From: Clostridia bacterium
GTDB lineage: Bacteria; Bacillota; Clostridia; Oscillospirales; Ruminococcaceae
Length of the DNA: 64,000 bases
NCBI GenBank assembly: GCA_009929695.1
Contig: RZZW01000002.1
Coordinates: 62,001 to 126,000 of the forward strand
Direction of reading: 5' to 3'
Position 1 is the first letter of the stretch. Every line of letters starts with the position of its first letter. Both the position numbers and the translations under genes were made by a program. The notes under the pieces were generated by a model that searched no databases, had not been told where the DNA came from, and saw nothing but the letters and a program-made list of their open reading frames with translations. Shown in pieces: positions 24,711 to 34,191 of the stretch.

Positions 24711-26918
24711 TTATTCGTCTGTATCAGAAAAACTGAATACAAGAGATACAGAAGTCTTGTTTTCGGTTGCAAGGGTAAGCGTTATAGGTATGTTGATAAG
24801 GTCATCAACCTTAACCCACATAATAAAACTACCCTCAGCAACACCGGCGTTTGTGGCGGCTGCCACATCATCAGCGGTAAGCTGTGAGCCGTTTACAGAA
24901 ACAGCGGTTATATCACTTTCGCCGGTATCAATTACCAAGCAAGCCCATTTGTGTTCTTCAGTAGGGCTGTCAGGCATTGAAAAGCTGTTAAGCTCACTAT
25001 AACTGCCGATAACTGATAATACATTACCGTTCAGGGAAACACTCAAAGCCTCTTGATTTTCTGCACTTGCAACCGTAGTTACATTCAGAGCCGGTAACAG
25101 GGAAACAGAAATATCCATAAGCGGATTGCCGTTGCCCTCTATTACATTGAGCCGTGATAACACGCTTATCAAAGTGCTTTCAGATATTACTATCCTGTTC
25201 CTCAATATGCTTATGAGTGAGGCATTATTTGAGGTCGCACCCTCTAACGCCCCTATTCGGGTTGTATGATCCGTAGCCGTATCATCAAGGTCACTGACAA
25301 TATCCAAACACTCTGATAAGGTTTCATCAAGCGTTTCAATAGCCGTAGCGTTGTTATCAGCTTTGGTGCTTAGTCCGCTTACAGTGGTTTCAAGTGCTTG
25401 CAGGCGTTCTCTCATTTGACCGGGAGAAGCACCTTCAAGAGAAGCCACCCTGTCAGCTAACGCACTTTCGGCACTTTGCGCCCGTGTGGTTTCGCCGTCT
25501 ATTCTGCCTGCAAGTGCCTGTTCAACACTTGAAGCACGGCTAACCTCAGCGGCTAAGGATTCCGCAAGAGCGCCAACGTCCGTATCGGTTGCCCCGATTG
25601 ATTCAGCTAACTCAGTAGCCGTCCTCTGGATAGCACCGTTAAGGTCCTCAGTGCTTTGTTTCAGCTTTTTTATTTCAGAGAGGTACGGATATTCCTCACT
25701 GAGTTCTTCGCTGTTAGGGGCGCTTATATCAGCCCTGAAGTCGAGGTCAAAGGTGAGAGTTGAGGCGTAAAGCACACTATGTACCATATCCCCGATTTTT
25801 ACCTGATCGCCTAACTCTGTTGCAGGATCATAGAGGGTTTTTGTTGCCGTATAGGGCGAATATACCAGCCCGTTAAAAGCGGCGTACAGGGCGTTACAGA
25901 TACCCTGTGTTGCGTAAGGGTTGCCTTCAATGGTGAGCATTATTCCGTTATCGTTTCCGGCTGTGTAGCTATTGCCCGATTCATCAGCCATAGTCACGCC
26001 TGTAACAACAACGGTATCACCCTTATTCAGCGTACCGCACACAACGGGGATATTTATAAGTCCGTCAACAGCGTCAATACTTCCGTCCTCAGCCCATACA
26101 AGAAAATGACCGTCAGAGGTTACGATTTTTGCCCCGTATTCGTCCGTTATGTAATGGGTAATAGGAATTGCAGAGGACGGGCTTTCACCCGTTGCAGGGG
26201 GTAAAACGGCGTTGTAATTAAGCTGCTGTTTGTATATGAGCTGATCGCCCTCAACAGTTTTGATTTTTTCGTAATCTTCATCAATGAGGTGGAAAGTTTC
26301 ATCAGGGGACGTTACCAGCGGAACAAGCCGTAAAAGGTTTTCCTCTGTGATTATCCAGTTACCACCATGACAAGCGCCGATACTGCCTAAGACCTGTATC
26401 ATAGTTTTCCCAGAGGGGAAGCCTACAACATAATCAGTCCCGGTGTTAATCTTTGTACGGGGATCAACACCAACGCCTATACGGTATGCGATTTCCTCAA
26501 CAACCGTTTTCATAGGCTTAGGCCACTCTGCCGCACTGTCACTATCACTCACATAGCTCTGATTTGCTTTCAGCATAGAATCAAAGCAGTCAACGGTAAG
26601 CAGTCCGGCATAGCTGGTATCACGCTGATCTATAAAGAACGTGCCAAACTCTTTCCACTCACTGTAAACATTCCCGTCTGTCAGCCGCCCTAAAATAACA
26701 ATAGGTGCTGCCGGGCTTATAGCGTCATCTGTGAGGATTGAAAGCCCCAGTGTAGCAGATGTGCAGTTACCCACCGACAAGGGCGCTGACATAAGGGAAC
26801 GGTCAATTTTGGGGGCAGAAATGGCGGTATAGTCAATACCGCCTATTCTTGCCTTTGCTTCCATTTTGAAACGGCCACGAGCCGCAAGTTTAGTCCACCT
26901 CTCCGTCCTTACTCTCAT
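24711..26918 (-). CDS. Tail hub / baseplate protein (Tal-like) with coiled-coil C-terminus
   Basis: A 735-residue protein. Residues ~1-320 resemble phage tail hub proteins (KARIGGIDYTAISAPKIDRS; FGTFFIDQRDTSYAGLLTVDCFDSML), with beta-rich domains through ~400. Residues ~420-600 are Ala/Glu-rich coiled coil (EVSRASSVEQALAGRIDGET), and the end is beta-rich. It lies between the small tail protein and the fibre gene, where siphoviruses encode the tail-tip hub. The start at 26918 has GAGAGGTG upstream and nearly abuts the preceding stop. Confidence 0.8.
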   Translation of the reverse strand: MRVRTERWTKLAARGRFKMEAKARIGGIDYTAISAPKIDRSLMSAPLSVGNCTSATLGLSILTDDAISPAAPIVILGRLTDGNVYSEWKEFGTFFIDQRDTSYAGLLTVDCFDSMLKANQSYVSDSDSAAEWPKPMKTVVEEIAYRIGVGVDPRTKINTGTDYVVGFPSGKTMIQVLGSIGACHGGNWIITEENLLRLVPLVTSPDETFHLIDEDYEKIKTVEGDQLIYKQQLNYNAVLPPATGESPSSAIPITHYITDEYGAKIVTSDGHFLVWAEDGSIDAVDGLINIPVVCGTLNKGDTVVVTGVTMADESGNSYTAGNDNGIMLTIEGNPYATQGICNALYAAFNGLVYSPYTATKTLYDPATELGDQVKIGDMVHSVLYASTLTFDLDFRADISAPNSEELSEEYPYLSEIKKLKQSTEDLNGAIQRTATELAESIGATDTDVGALAESLAAEVSRASSVEQALAGRIDGETTRAQSAESALADRVASLEGASPGQMRERLQALETTVSGLSTKADNNATAIETLDETLSECLDIVSDLDDTATDHTTRIGALEGATSNNASLISILRNRIVISESTLISVLSRLNVIEGNGNPLMDISVSLLPALNVTTVASAENQEALSVSLNGNVLSVIGSYSELNSFSMPDSPTEEHKWACLVIDTGESDITAVSVNGSQLTADDVAAATNAGVAEGSFIMWVKVDDLINIPITLTLATENKTSVSLVFSFSDTDE

Positions 26919-26922
26919 AGCG

Positions 26923-27294
26923 TCACCTCTCAGTCATATCAAAGGTACCGCCCTCATAATAGGTAATACCTCTGCTTTTGTCGTATCGCTGTGCGCCGTA
27001 GGTAAGAGTTGAGGTGTAATAAGTCTTTGTTAAAATCCTGTTTGTTTTCGGATCGAGCATAGTAATCTGTGCATATTCGGGGTTTATATCCTCTGCAATG
27101 GACTTCATAATAAGCTCAGGCAGTTTCAAAAACTTTACATTCCATTTGTCCTTTTGTGCTATTCGGTTACGGTACATTAGGCCGTCAAGCAGGTTGCGTC
27201 CGCTACCGTCAGCGTCAAGGTCATTTCTTACAGGGCTGAGTTCTTCCACAAAAGCCGTGTAATCGTGATTTCCTATCTTAAACTGTGGTTTCAA
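26923..27294 (-). CDS. Small tail protein following the tape measure
   Basis: A 123-residue protein (MKPQFKIGNHDYTAFVEELS) of the type placed between tape measure and hub in Firmicutes siphophages; it resembles the DUF6711 group. It may be a distal-tail (Dit-like) component. AGGAGG precedes the ATG. The function is inferred from position. Confidence 0.75.
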   Translation of the reverse strand: MKPQFKIGNHDYTAFVEELSPVRNDLDADGSGRNLLDGLMYRNRIAQKDKWNVKFLKLPELIMKSIAEDINPEYAQITMLDPKTNRILTKTYYTSTLTYGAQRYDKSRGITYYEGGTFDMTER

Positions 27295-27309
27295 TACACA
27301 TACCTCCTT

Positions 27310-30300
27310 TTAGCCTACTAACGGCGAATTGCCGGACATTCTTGTTCTGCGGTTGATCTCTTTAATAACATTTGCCGCAAGGCTGTTAGAATCGAGGTTT
27401 ACCGTAGTGCCACTGTAAGACTGGATAGCGTGAACAATGGCGGTGGTTGCATTTGTTACGGACTGAATAACAACAGAGGCGAGTTCATCATTTGAAGCCT
27501 CAATAGCACTGCTTACGCCCCGTCCTCCGTTGCCTGCGTCTGCTGTGCTGACGCTGTACGGAACAGCACCGTTTTTAGCTACAACAGGCATAGAGAATGT
27601 TACGCTGTCCGCTATGGACTGCAACCGTTCAATGAGAGAGCTGAAGCCGTCCGTAATGGTATCAGAGAAATTGACAAGAGAGCCTTCAAAGCCCTTGCCT
27701 GCGGTGACTTCACCGAGGGTGTAATCACCGTTTTTCATTTCGGTAGAAATAGCGTCAGCCATACCCGTTACAGAATCAAGCACCGAGGGCTGAGCGTCCT
27801 CAATACCTTCACCAACACCAAGACCGATATTCAAACCGATAGTGTCACGGAATAACCGGGACGGTGAGTGAATACCGAGGGCTGATTTTGCTTTATTGAG
27901 TAGTGAGGTTGCAAGGCTGCTGACTTTGTTTTTCAGCCAGCTCCAACCGCTATCAATACCAGAGCCGATACCAGAGGTAATATTAGAGCCAACGCCGGAC
28001 CAGCCTTTATTACTGATAGTAGATTTGATAGAATCAAACTTACTTGACGCTGTGCTTTTTATACTATCCCACTTGCTTGACAGAGAGCTTTTTACGCTGT
28101 CCCATGTACTTGAAGCCGTGTTTTTCATTTCCGTCCATTTCGTAGAAATGGTGGATTTCAGGTTAGTCCATGTGGTAGAAGCCGTTGACTTGATACTATC
28201 CCACTTACTTGATAAGGTGCTTTTTACACTATCCCAAGTAGTAGAAGCGGAGGTTTTCATTTCCGTCCACTTTGTAGAAATGGTGGATTTCAGGTTAGTC
28301 CAAGTAGTAGAAGCCGTTGACTTGATACCGTTCCACGTGTTAGTGAGGGAGGTTTTAACCTCACTCCACTTTGTAGAAGCGTCCGTTTTCATCTCAGTCC
28401 ACTTTGTAGAAACAGTGGATTTCAGATTAGACCATGTGGTAGAAGCGGTGGACTTGATACCATTCCATGTATTAGTGAGGGAGGTTTTGACACTGTTCCA
28501 TTTTTCGGAAGCGTCAGTTTTCATTTCCGTCCACTTTGTAGAAATGGTGGATTTCAGGTTAGTCCATGTAGTAGAGGCAGTGGACTTGATACTGTTCCAT
28601 GTATTACTAAGATTAGTTTTAATGGTGTTCCACTTTTCAGACGCTTCCGTTTTGATATTATTCCAGCCGGTACTTATAGTGGTTTTCAAACCGTTCCAAG
28701 CGTTTGAGGCGGTGGTTTTGATACCGTTCCAAGCCCCGGAAAGCGTAGTTTTAATACCATTCCAAGCGGTAGAAGCCGTTGTTTTGATACTGTTCCACGC
28801 ATTACTTATTACGGTTTTTATGCCCTCAAGTTTCTCACTGAAAAACTCTGTAATAGAGTGCCAAGCGTCTTTGATACCCTGCCACAAGCCCTCAATAATA
28901 TAGCCGCCCTGTTCAGCCATTTTTGTTGAGGGTGAGTGTATTCCGAAAGCATTTTTGAAGCCCTCAATAAACGGATTCCAGATGTGTTCTACGATCCAGT
29001 TTCCGACATTTTTAAGAGCGTCAATAATACCGTTCCAGATACCCTCAATTATGTTGCCGCCTGCTTCTTCAATGTAGGTGTTAAAATACTCTTTGGTGTC
29101 CTCAAAGCCCTGTTTCAGTGATTCCCAGATACTCTTGCAAAGCTCTACAACGAGCTTTGCACAACCGCCTATTGCACTGCCTAAGAGGTGGAAAGCCTTT
29201 GATATGATACCGCCCCAGTCTATATTTTGGATAACACCAATAAGACCGTTCCAGAGGTCCCTACCGAGCTTACCCCAGTCAAGATTGTCAGCAAAGCCAA
29301 TTAAGAGGTCGAGAGCTGCCTTTATAATATCGCTTATAGCTCCTGCAAGGTCGCTGAGTATTCCCACCCAGTCAATATTGTTTATGCCGGTTGCAACGCA
29401 CTTTCCGATTTCAAGCCAGTTGAAATTTTGAATAGCACTGCGGATAGATTGCAGCAACACACGGCACTGAGTAGATAGGGTTGTTCCGAGTTTCGCCCAG
29501 TCAATACCCGTAATAGCACTGCTCAAACCTGTTGCAATGCCACCGGCTAAAGCAGGCCAGTCTATTTCTGTTGTCAGCAGATAAATAGTATTGATAAGGG
29601 TGTTTATACCTTCAGCGAAAGTGTCACCGATAAGCGCCCAGTCGATAGTATAAACAAGAGCATTAAAGGCTTCAGCAAAGCCTTTTATAACCTTTGTAAT
29701 AGTACCGCCTACGTTATCCCAGCTTATAAAATCATGTACCTTTTGAACGGCCTCATTGATTTTTGTACCGAGAATAACACCGATTTCTGCGTAATCACCG
29801 TTGCGGAAAGCGTCTTTAAGGCTGTTGATAAAGTCAGTAATGCTTGATTCAATAGGTACTTCCTCAAACATTTCTGACGGTGTAGCACCTCCACCGCCAC
29901 CGCCGCCGTCACTGCCGCTGTCACTCAGAACATTCAGGTCATCAAAACCGGCAAGCTGCCGCTTTGCGTCTTTTGCCGCACTTGCCGTGCCGCCAAGAGA
30001 GGCGGCGTAGTCCTCCTGCACAGCGGTTGCTTTGGTGAACGTCTTTGCACCCGTGAGAGCCGCAAAGAGCTTGCCTATCCACGTTACCGCTGCGGAAAGA
30101 TAACTTATGAGCTTTGCCAAAACAGGCGTTACAACCGTAAGAATAGGTGCAAAAGCCGTAGCAAAGCTGTTTTTGAGCTGTGTAAGCCCGGATTTCAAAG
30201 TAGAAATGTTAGCGTTTGCACTGCTTGAATACTGTGCAAGATTGTTAAAGCCCTCTTTAACCCCCTGAATAATACCCATAAGGACTTTTCGGAGGACCAT

Positions 30301-31089
30301 ACGCTTTAACATACTTCCCAAGCCTGTAATCTTTTTACCGAGCTTTCCGATTGCACCTTCAGCGCCCCCGGACGATTTTCTAAAGTTTTTCAGGTGGGAA
30401 ATTCCGCTTTTTATTCCGCTTACCAGCTTCTTAAAGCCTGTCACCCCGGCTCTACCGACAGCGGCAAGGGCTGATTTTACGCCGTTTGCGATACTGCCGA
30501 GCTTACTTGTTGACTGTCCGGCACTTTCGGCTTCGGAACGCATTTCTGCAAGCCGGGATTTTGCGGAGGCTAAGGCGCTTTCAAGCTGTGCGTATTCTGC
30601 GGTATTCGATCCCATTTGAAAGGCTGTACCGTTTTCACGCATACTTGCCTGTTCGCCCTTGTATTCCTCTATTTTCCTTTTTGCAAGGTCAATATCGTAC
30701 TGTAAGGACTTCCAAGCCTGCGAGTTTTGACTAACGCCCATATCCTCCATTTTTATTTGTTTTTCTTCAAGTTTTGCAAGCTCATTTTCAGCCTTTTGGA
30801 TTTCAGTAGTAAGCCACTGATAATCTTCCGTAGGCACTCTTGCATTGCCGAGGCTTTCAAGTTTCGCCTCAAGCTGTGAGATAGTGCTTTCCAGTGCCGC
30901 CGCCTTTGAATCAAAGGTTGACATAGCACTTGCATTGCCCGATAGGGCTTTTTGAAAGGTCGGGCCGAGCGCTTCAATTTTGGTATTCAGCGATTTTATG
31001 GCCCGTTGCAATTCCGCACTGCCAGCCCTAAAACCTTGCGCGTCTATCTCAGTATCAACAATGATAGAGCCGTCAGCCTGATCTGCCAT
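27310..31089 (-). CDS. Tape measure protein
   Basis: A 1259-residue protein. It has an N-terminal coiled coil (~20-200), basic and hydrophobic middle segments (~240-350) and a long stretch of 11-residue units each with one Trp (~760-1030, pattern W..(I/L/V)K(T/S).(A/S)S..). GIHSPS occurs twice around the repeats. Length sets the tail length in siphophages and the protein is threaded through the tube at infection. At ~1.5 angstrom per residue this predicts a tail near 190 nm. It is followed by tail tip genes. Confidence 0.92.
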   Translation of the reverse strand: MADQADGSIIVDTEIDAQGFRAGSAELQRAIKSLNTKIEALGPTFQKALSGNASAMSTFDSKAAALESTISQLEAKLESLGNARVPTEDYQWLTTEIQKAENELAKLEEKQIKMEDMGVSQNSQAWKSLQYDIDLAKRKIEEYKGEQASMRENGTAFQMGSNTAEYAQLESALASAKSRLAEMRSEAESAGQSTSKLGSIANGVKSALAAVGRAGVTGFKKLVSGIKSGISHLKNFRKSSGGAEGAIGKLGKKITGLGSMLKRMVLRKVLMGIIQGVKEGFNNLAQYSSSANANISTLKSGLTQLKNSFATAFAPILTVVTPVLAKLISYLSAAVTWIGKLFAALTGAKTFTKATAVQEDYAASLGGTASAAKDAKRQLAGFDDLNVLSDSGSDGGGGGGGATPSEMFEEVPIESSITDFINSLKDAFRNGDYAEIGVILGTKINEAVQKVHDFISWDNVGGTITKVIKGFAEAFNALVYTIDWALIGDTFAEGINTLINTIYLLTTEIDWPALAGGIATGLSSAITGIDWAKLGTTLSTQCRVLLQSIRSAIQNFNWLEIGKCVATGINNIDWVGILSDLAGAISDIIKAALDLLIGFADNLDWGKLGRDLWNGLIGVIQNIDWGGIISKAFHLLGSAIGGCAKLVVELCKSIWESLKQGFEDTKEYFNTYIEEAGGNIIEGIWNGIIDALKNVGNWIVEHIWNPFIEGFKNAFGIHSPSTKMAEQGGYIIEGLWQGIKDAWHSITEFFSEKLEGIKTVISNAWNSIKTTASTAWNGIKTTLSGAWNGIKTTASNAWNGLKTTISTGWNNIKTEASEKWNTIKTNLSNTWNSIKSTASTTWTNLKSTISTKWTEMKTDASEKWNSVKTSLTNTWNGIKSTASTTWSNLKSTVSTKWTEMKTDASTKWSEVKTSLTNTWNGIKSTASTTWTNLKSTISTKWTEMKTSASTTWDSVKSTLSSKWDSIKSTASTTWTNLKSTISTKWTEMKNTASSTWDSVKSSLSSKWDSIKSTASSKFDSIKSTISNKGWSGVGSNITSGIGSGIDSGWSWLKNKVSSLATSLLNKAKSALGIHSPSRLFRDTIGLNIGLGVGEGIEDAQPSVLDSVTGMADAISTEMKNGDYTLGEVTAGKGFEGSLVNFSDTITDGFSSLIERLQSIADSVTFSMPVVAKNGAVPYSVSTADAGNGGRGVSSAIEASNDELASVVIQSVTNATTAIVHAIQSYSGTTVNLDSNSLAANVIKEINRRTRMSGNSPLVG
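28010..28815 (-). repeat. Tandem 33-bp-type repeats within the tape measure gene
   Basis: About 24 units of 33 bp, each coding an 11-residue Trp-containing block, arranged as higher-order groups (for example TTWTNLKSTISTKWTEMKT recurs). They are a likely site of recombination that changes tail length, and of assembly error. Confidence 0.85.
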
Positions 31090-31103
31090 AATATCACCTT
31101 CCT

Positions 31104-31661
31104 TTAGCCGAGCATTGCGTTAAGTCTATCCTTTGCTGCCTGTTCCTCAGCCGTTAATTTCGGCTGAATAACACAGATAGCTTTGTTTGAGTTCCAGTAT
31201 TCCTGTTCCCACTTTTCAAGTTTTTTGTGCTTAGCTTTTTTCATTCTCATACTGAGGATAGTAGAAAACACGCCTTCTGAGATTTCCATATAGTAGCCCA
31301 TAAAAGTCCACCAGTGGATATACTCAGCCGTGCGTGTTTCAAAGCCAGCCACTTTATTTACTGCCGGGAACATGATATTTTCGTCTTGCTCCCAATCCAT
31401 AACACGGGGCGATTTTTCGTTATCGTCCCTCATGCCGTAGTCAATAAAATCAAGAGCCGCCTTAAATGCCTGTTCATAGTCAGCCTGAGTGAGCCTGTCA
31501 AAGTCCTCATAGATAATAAACAAGCAAATATAGACCTTTTCTTCTTGTTCAAGCTCAGGATCATTGAAAGCACAAACGATTTTTAGCACGTCCCGGAAGT
31601 CTGTACGTATCGGGTGTTCAACACCGTTTACCGTTAAAGATTTCGGGAGTTCACCAATCAT
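31104..31661 (-). CDS. Tail assembly chaperone, second part (Gp15-like)
   Basis: A 185-residue protein of the bacteriophage Gp15 type (MIGELPKSLTVNGVEHPIRT; later YIHWWTFMGYYMEI). Its ATG overlaps the stop of the preceding gene (TAATG at 31663-31659) and lies in the -1 frame of that gene. Such pairs are the siphophage G and GT-like chaperones that load the tape measure. It may be made by coupling or by a -1 shift near CAAAAAG just before the stop. Confidence 0.85.
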   Translation of the reverse strand: MIGELPKSLTVNGVEHPIRTDFRDVLKIVCAFNDPELEQEEKVYICLFIIYEDFDRLTQADYEQAFKAALDFIDYGMRDDNEKSPRVMDWEQDENIMFPAVNKVAGFETRTAEYIHWWTFMGYYMEISEGVFSTILSMRMKKAKHKKLEKWEQEYWNSNKAICVIQPKLTAEEQAAKDRLNAMLG

Positions 31662-32170
31662 TACTTTTTGCCGTCCTTATGCTTACCCGTGCGGTAGCCG
31701 TGTGTGTAGCGGTTTACTCTGCTGTTCACCTTCTGTACCTCACGGTCAAACTGTCTGGAAATGTACTTGCCTACTGCGTCAAGTGCATTTTCACAGTAGA
31801 AGCGTCCGTTGACAGGTGAGAACGGGTGCATTTTACCGAAGAACGCTTCAGAGGCGTTACCGCCAAGCAGATAGTCACACGCCTCATACAGACGCTTTTC
31901 AGCCTCTTTGAGTGCGGCAACCTCAGCTTCGTTCTTTTCGTCCGCTGTGCCGTCCGGGTTGATATTGACGTTTTCAAGCGGTGCGGTGATTTCGTCAAAC
32001 TTTGCGGCGATTTCGTTATAGCGTTCAATAATACCCACGTCCGTAGGACGGAAATAGAAAACGCCGATAACATCACCGTGCTTATTTCGGATAGATTCTT
32101 TAACGCTACCGTCATCTACAACAATGCCGGTAAAACTCTGATTTTCTTTCTTAATAGCTTCTTCTGCCAT
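31661..32170 (-). CDS. Tail assembly chaperone, first part
   Basis: A 169-residue acidic-to-basic protein between the major tail protein and the Gp15-like gene, the usual place of the shorter chaperone. It starts MAEEAIKKENQSFTGIVVDDG and has a Lys-rich end (GKHKDGKK). A hairpin terminator lies upstream (32205-32237), so its expression is probably lower than that of the tube protein. Confidence 0.8.
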   Translation of the reverse strand: MAEEAIKKENQSFTGIVVDDGSVKESIRNKHGDVIGVFYFRPTDVGIIERYNEIAAKFDEITAPLENVNINPDGTADEKNEAEVAALKEAEKRLYEACDYLLGGNASEAFFGKMHPFSPVNGRFYCENALDAVGKYISRQFDREVQKVNSRVNRYTHGYRTGKHKDGKK

Positions 32171-32204
32171 TTTGAATTACCTCCTGTTAATAAATAAAAA
32201 AATA

Positions 32205-32237
32205 GAGGGCAGCCCCAAACTGTTTAGGGCTGCCCTC
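32205..32237 (-). terminator. Terminator after the major tail protein gene
   Basis: An 11-12 bp GC-rich stem (GAGGGCAGCCC / GGGCTGCCCTC) followed by TATTTTTTTATTT on the minus strand. It probably attenuates transcription so that the tube protein is made in excess over the chaperones. Confidence 0.85.
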
Positions 32238-32274
32238 AGGTTATGCGGCCCTCTTTATTCGTTTACCGCAAAAA

Positions 32275-32808
32275 TCAGTGACCTTCGCCGTCACCGCCAG
32301 CACCGCCGCTGCCGCTGCCGCCGCTGCCGCCGCTACCAGTGCCTTCAGTAAAGACCTTAGTAGAAACATTGAATGTACCAGCGACACGCTCACCGGCGTT
32401 GAAAATCGAGAAGGGGATCTGAACGCCGGAGGTATCGCCGCCGATAGTGTTCGGAACAACATATACCTTTTCACGGTACGCCCAGATAACAGTACCCGAT
32501 TCACCGACAAGAACATCAACCTTAGTGGTGATACAGTCATCACCCGTAAGGCGTTCATTTGCGATAGTAGCGAGCTGTTCAAAGAGGGGATCATCAAAGT
32601 CAGCATAGAACGGATCAACCTCACTCTGGACTTCGTAGCCGTTGTGAGAAACCGACTGCTCACCGATAATGTTTTTCTTGACCTCTACATCAGGGTTAAG
32701 TTCCTCATTGTATTCCTCAAGGTCTTTGCCGAGGCGTACATAGTTAGCGGTAGTGCCGCAGAAACTTGCGTCAATGTAGTGGGCAAGATACTTACGCTCA
32801 ACTTTCAT
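32275..32808 (-). CDS. Major tail (tube) protein
   Basis: A 177-residue protein, MKVERKYLAHYIDASFCG start, with a beta-rich body (~1-155) and a Gly/Ser-rich tail (GSGGSGGSGSGGAGG). Position before the chaperones and tape measure, and the attenuating terminator after it, identify it as the tube subunit. The glycine-rich tail may be exposed on the tube surface. Confidence 0.85.
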   Translation of the reverse strand: MKVERKYLAHYIDASFCGTTANYVRLGKDLEEYNEELNPDVEVKKNIIGEQSVSHNGYEVQSEVDPFYADFDDPLFEQLATIANERLTGDDCITTKVDVLVGESGTVIWAYREKVYVVPNTIGGDTSGVQIPFSIFNAGERVAGTFNVSTKVFTEGTGSGGSGGSGSGGAGGDGEGH

Positions 32809-32828
32809 AGCTTGTATCTCTCCTTTGC

Positions 32829-33326
32829 TTATTTATTGTATTCGTTTTCATATCTGAGAGTAGCAGATATGAGCCAGTCCTCTATACCGTCATCATAGGT
32901 GGCGTAGAGGTGTCCGGGATTCGTGCGGCTTATAGACTTAATAACCCTGTTGCTGGAAAGCAAAGCAGGATAAGCAGATAACTTATATTCTGTTTCGCCG
33001 TCCTTTATGGGTTGCAGTTCAAGCCACTTTCCGATACCGTCAAGAAATTCCTTTATGCGGATTTTCTGCGCTTCGGATTTAGGGGAAGCCCGGTAAATGA
33101 TATTGAACGGGTACAAACAAACCTGCTTGACGTGTCCCGTAACATCTTCCGTGCTTGACAGCACAGCCGCGCCGGAGGTGGGAAAGAAGCCTATTCCTGA
33201 CGTTTCTGAAAGCGTAGAGAACAGTATAGATTTTCCACCAAGACACGGAAACGTGTTAAGCAGTGTTATAAGGACTTTACTCACAGCGTCCGAGCCGTCT
33301 ATATCAATAACTGTAGGCGTTGCCAT
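32829..33326 (-). CDS. Tail terminator-type protein (minor capsid protein 3 family)
   Basis: A 165-residue protein (IDGSDAVSKVLITLLNTFP; EDWLISATLRYENEYNK at the end) of the kind encoded just before the tube protein. It probably caps the tail and contributes to the head-tail join. It overlaps the upstream gene by one base (ATG/TGA type coupling). Confidence 0.75.
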   Translation of the reverse strand: MATPTVIDIDGSDAVSKVLITLLNTFPCLGGKSILFSTLSETSGIGFFPTSGAAVLSSTEDVTGHVKQVCLYPFNIIYRASPKSEAQKIRIKEFLDGIGKWLELQPIKDGETEYKLSAYPALLSSNRVIKSISRTNPGHLYATYDDGIEDWLISATLRYENEYNK

Positions 33327-33754
33327 TAGCCGCCACCTCCCCTTTGTTTAACCCCGGCTATCCAGTAATCACCGTTTCTTGCTTTCGCCGTATCAAACCA
33401 GTGATCCGTTACCTGAGGGTTAGAATATTGTAAAGGCCTATCCGTGAGTACCTTCCTTGCGCCTTTACGCGCCCACGGGCTGCCTGTAACGGGATCAACC
33501 ATAACTTTACCCCCGTACTGAAAACGTCCGTAAGGTCCGGGAAAAATGACCTTTTTACCGCCGTCCTCAGTGTGGGAACGCTGTTGTAGGCTTCCTGTCA
33601 GGTGCGGCATTACGGCTCTGCAATCCTCTAAAACACGATCACCAAGCCACTGTTGCGCTTCTGCAAATTGCTTTGAGAAACGGTCAAGGCTGATTTCACA
33701 CCGAAAGTTAGCCGATACATAAGATACTTTCGGGAAGTGTTGCATTTCAGACAA
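33326..33754 (-). CDS. Minor capsid / HK97 gp10-like neck protein
   Basis: A 142-residue protein (MPHLTGSLQQRSHTEDGGKKVIF and PGPYGRFQYGGKVMVDP) with the PHxTGxLxxS-like and (Y/F)xxxxYGG(K/R) features of gp10-type neck proteins. It ends with GGGG. It is placed between connector and tail terminator genes as in other siphophages. Confidence 0.8.
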   Translation of the reverse strand: MSEMQHFPKVSYVSANFRCEISLDRFSKQFAEAQQWLGDRVLEDCRAVMPHLTGSLQQRSHTEDGGKKVIFPGPYGRFQYGGKVMVDPVTGSPWARKGARKVLTDRPLQYSNPQVTDHWFDTAKARNGDYWIAGVKQRGGGG

Positions 33755-33756
33755 GG

Positions 33757-34191
33757 TTATCTACCCCCAATCTCAAAATGCGGAAGCAGGTCATAATACA
33801 CCGCCGATTTTACACGATACACACCGTCATAGGTATCATTCATAAACTGGTAAAAGCCCGATTCATAGTCATCATCAATGACCGGGGTTAAATCAGACCA
33901 AGCACCTTCACAAATAAAATCCTGTTCGGGTGTAAAAGTGATACAGGCAGCAGGCGTGTTGCATTGTGCATAAGCCTTAGCTCCTGTGTAGCTTTTAGCA
34001 CCTACCGAGGTTGTAAACGCCTTTTCTCTGGTACAGTGGATAAGAATATCAACCGTATCACCATTGTTTACGCCCTCTTTCGTTGCTGTACTTGCTTTAT
34101 TGCCGATAAGGTCAACGCCGGATATAACAGAGGGATACCACTTGCCCGTTGACTTATGGAAGTTAAACAGGGTTATTGTGTTGTGGTACAT
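33757..34191 (-). CDS. Head-closure-type protein (minor capsid protein 1 position)
   Basis: A 144-residue beta-rich protein starting MYHNTITLFNFHKS. It overlaps the preceding connector gene by 29 bp, which is common in compact head-tail modules. Role inferred from gene order (connector, closure, gp10-like, terminator, tube). Confidence 0.7.
   Translation of the reverse strand: MYHNTITLFNFHKSTGKWYPSVISGVDLIGNKASTATKEGVNNGDTVDILIHCTREKAFTTSVGAKSYTGAKAYAQCNTPAACITFTPEQDFICEGAWSDLTPVIDDDYESGFYQFMNDTYDGVYRVKSAVYYDLLPHFEIGGR

Noticed and set aside
27896..28903. Plus-strand frame of 335 codons with internal repeats
   Set aside because: It is a mirror of the tape measure repeats in another frame.
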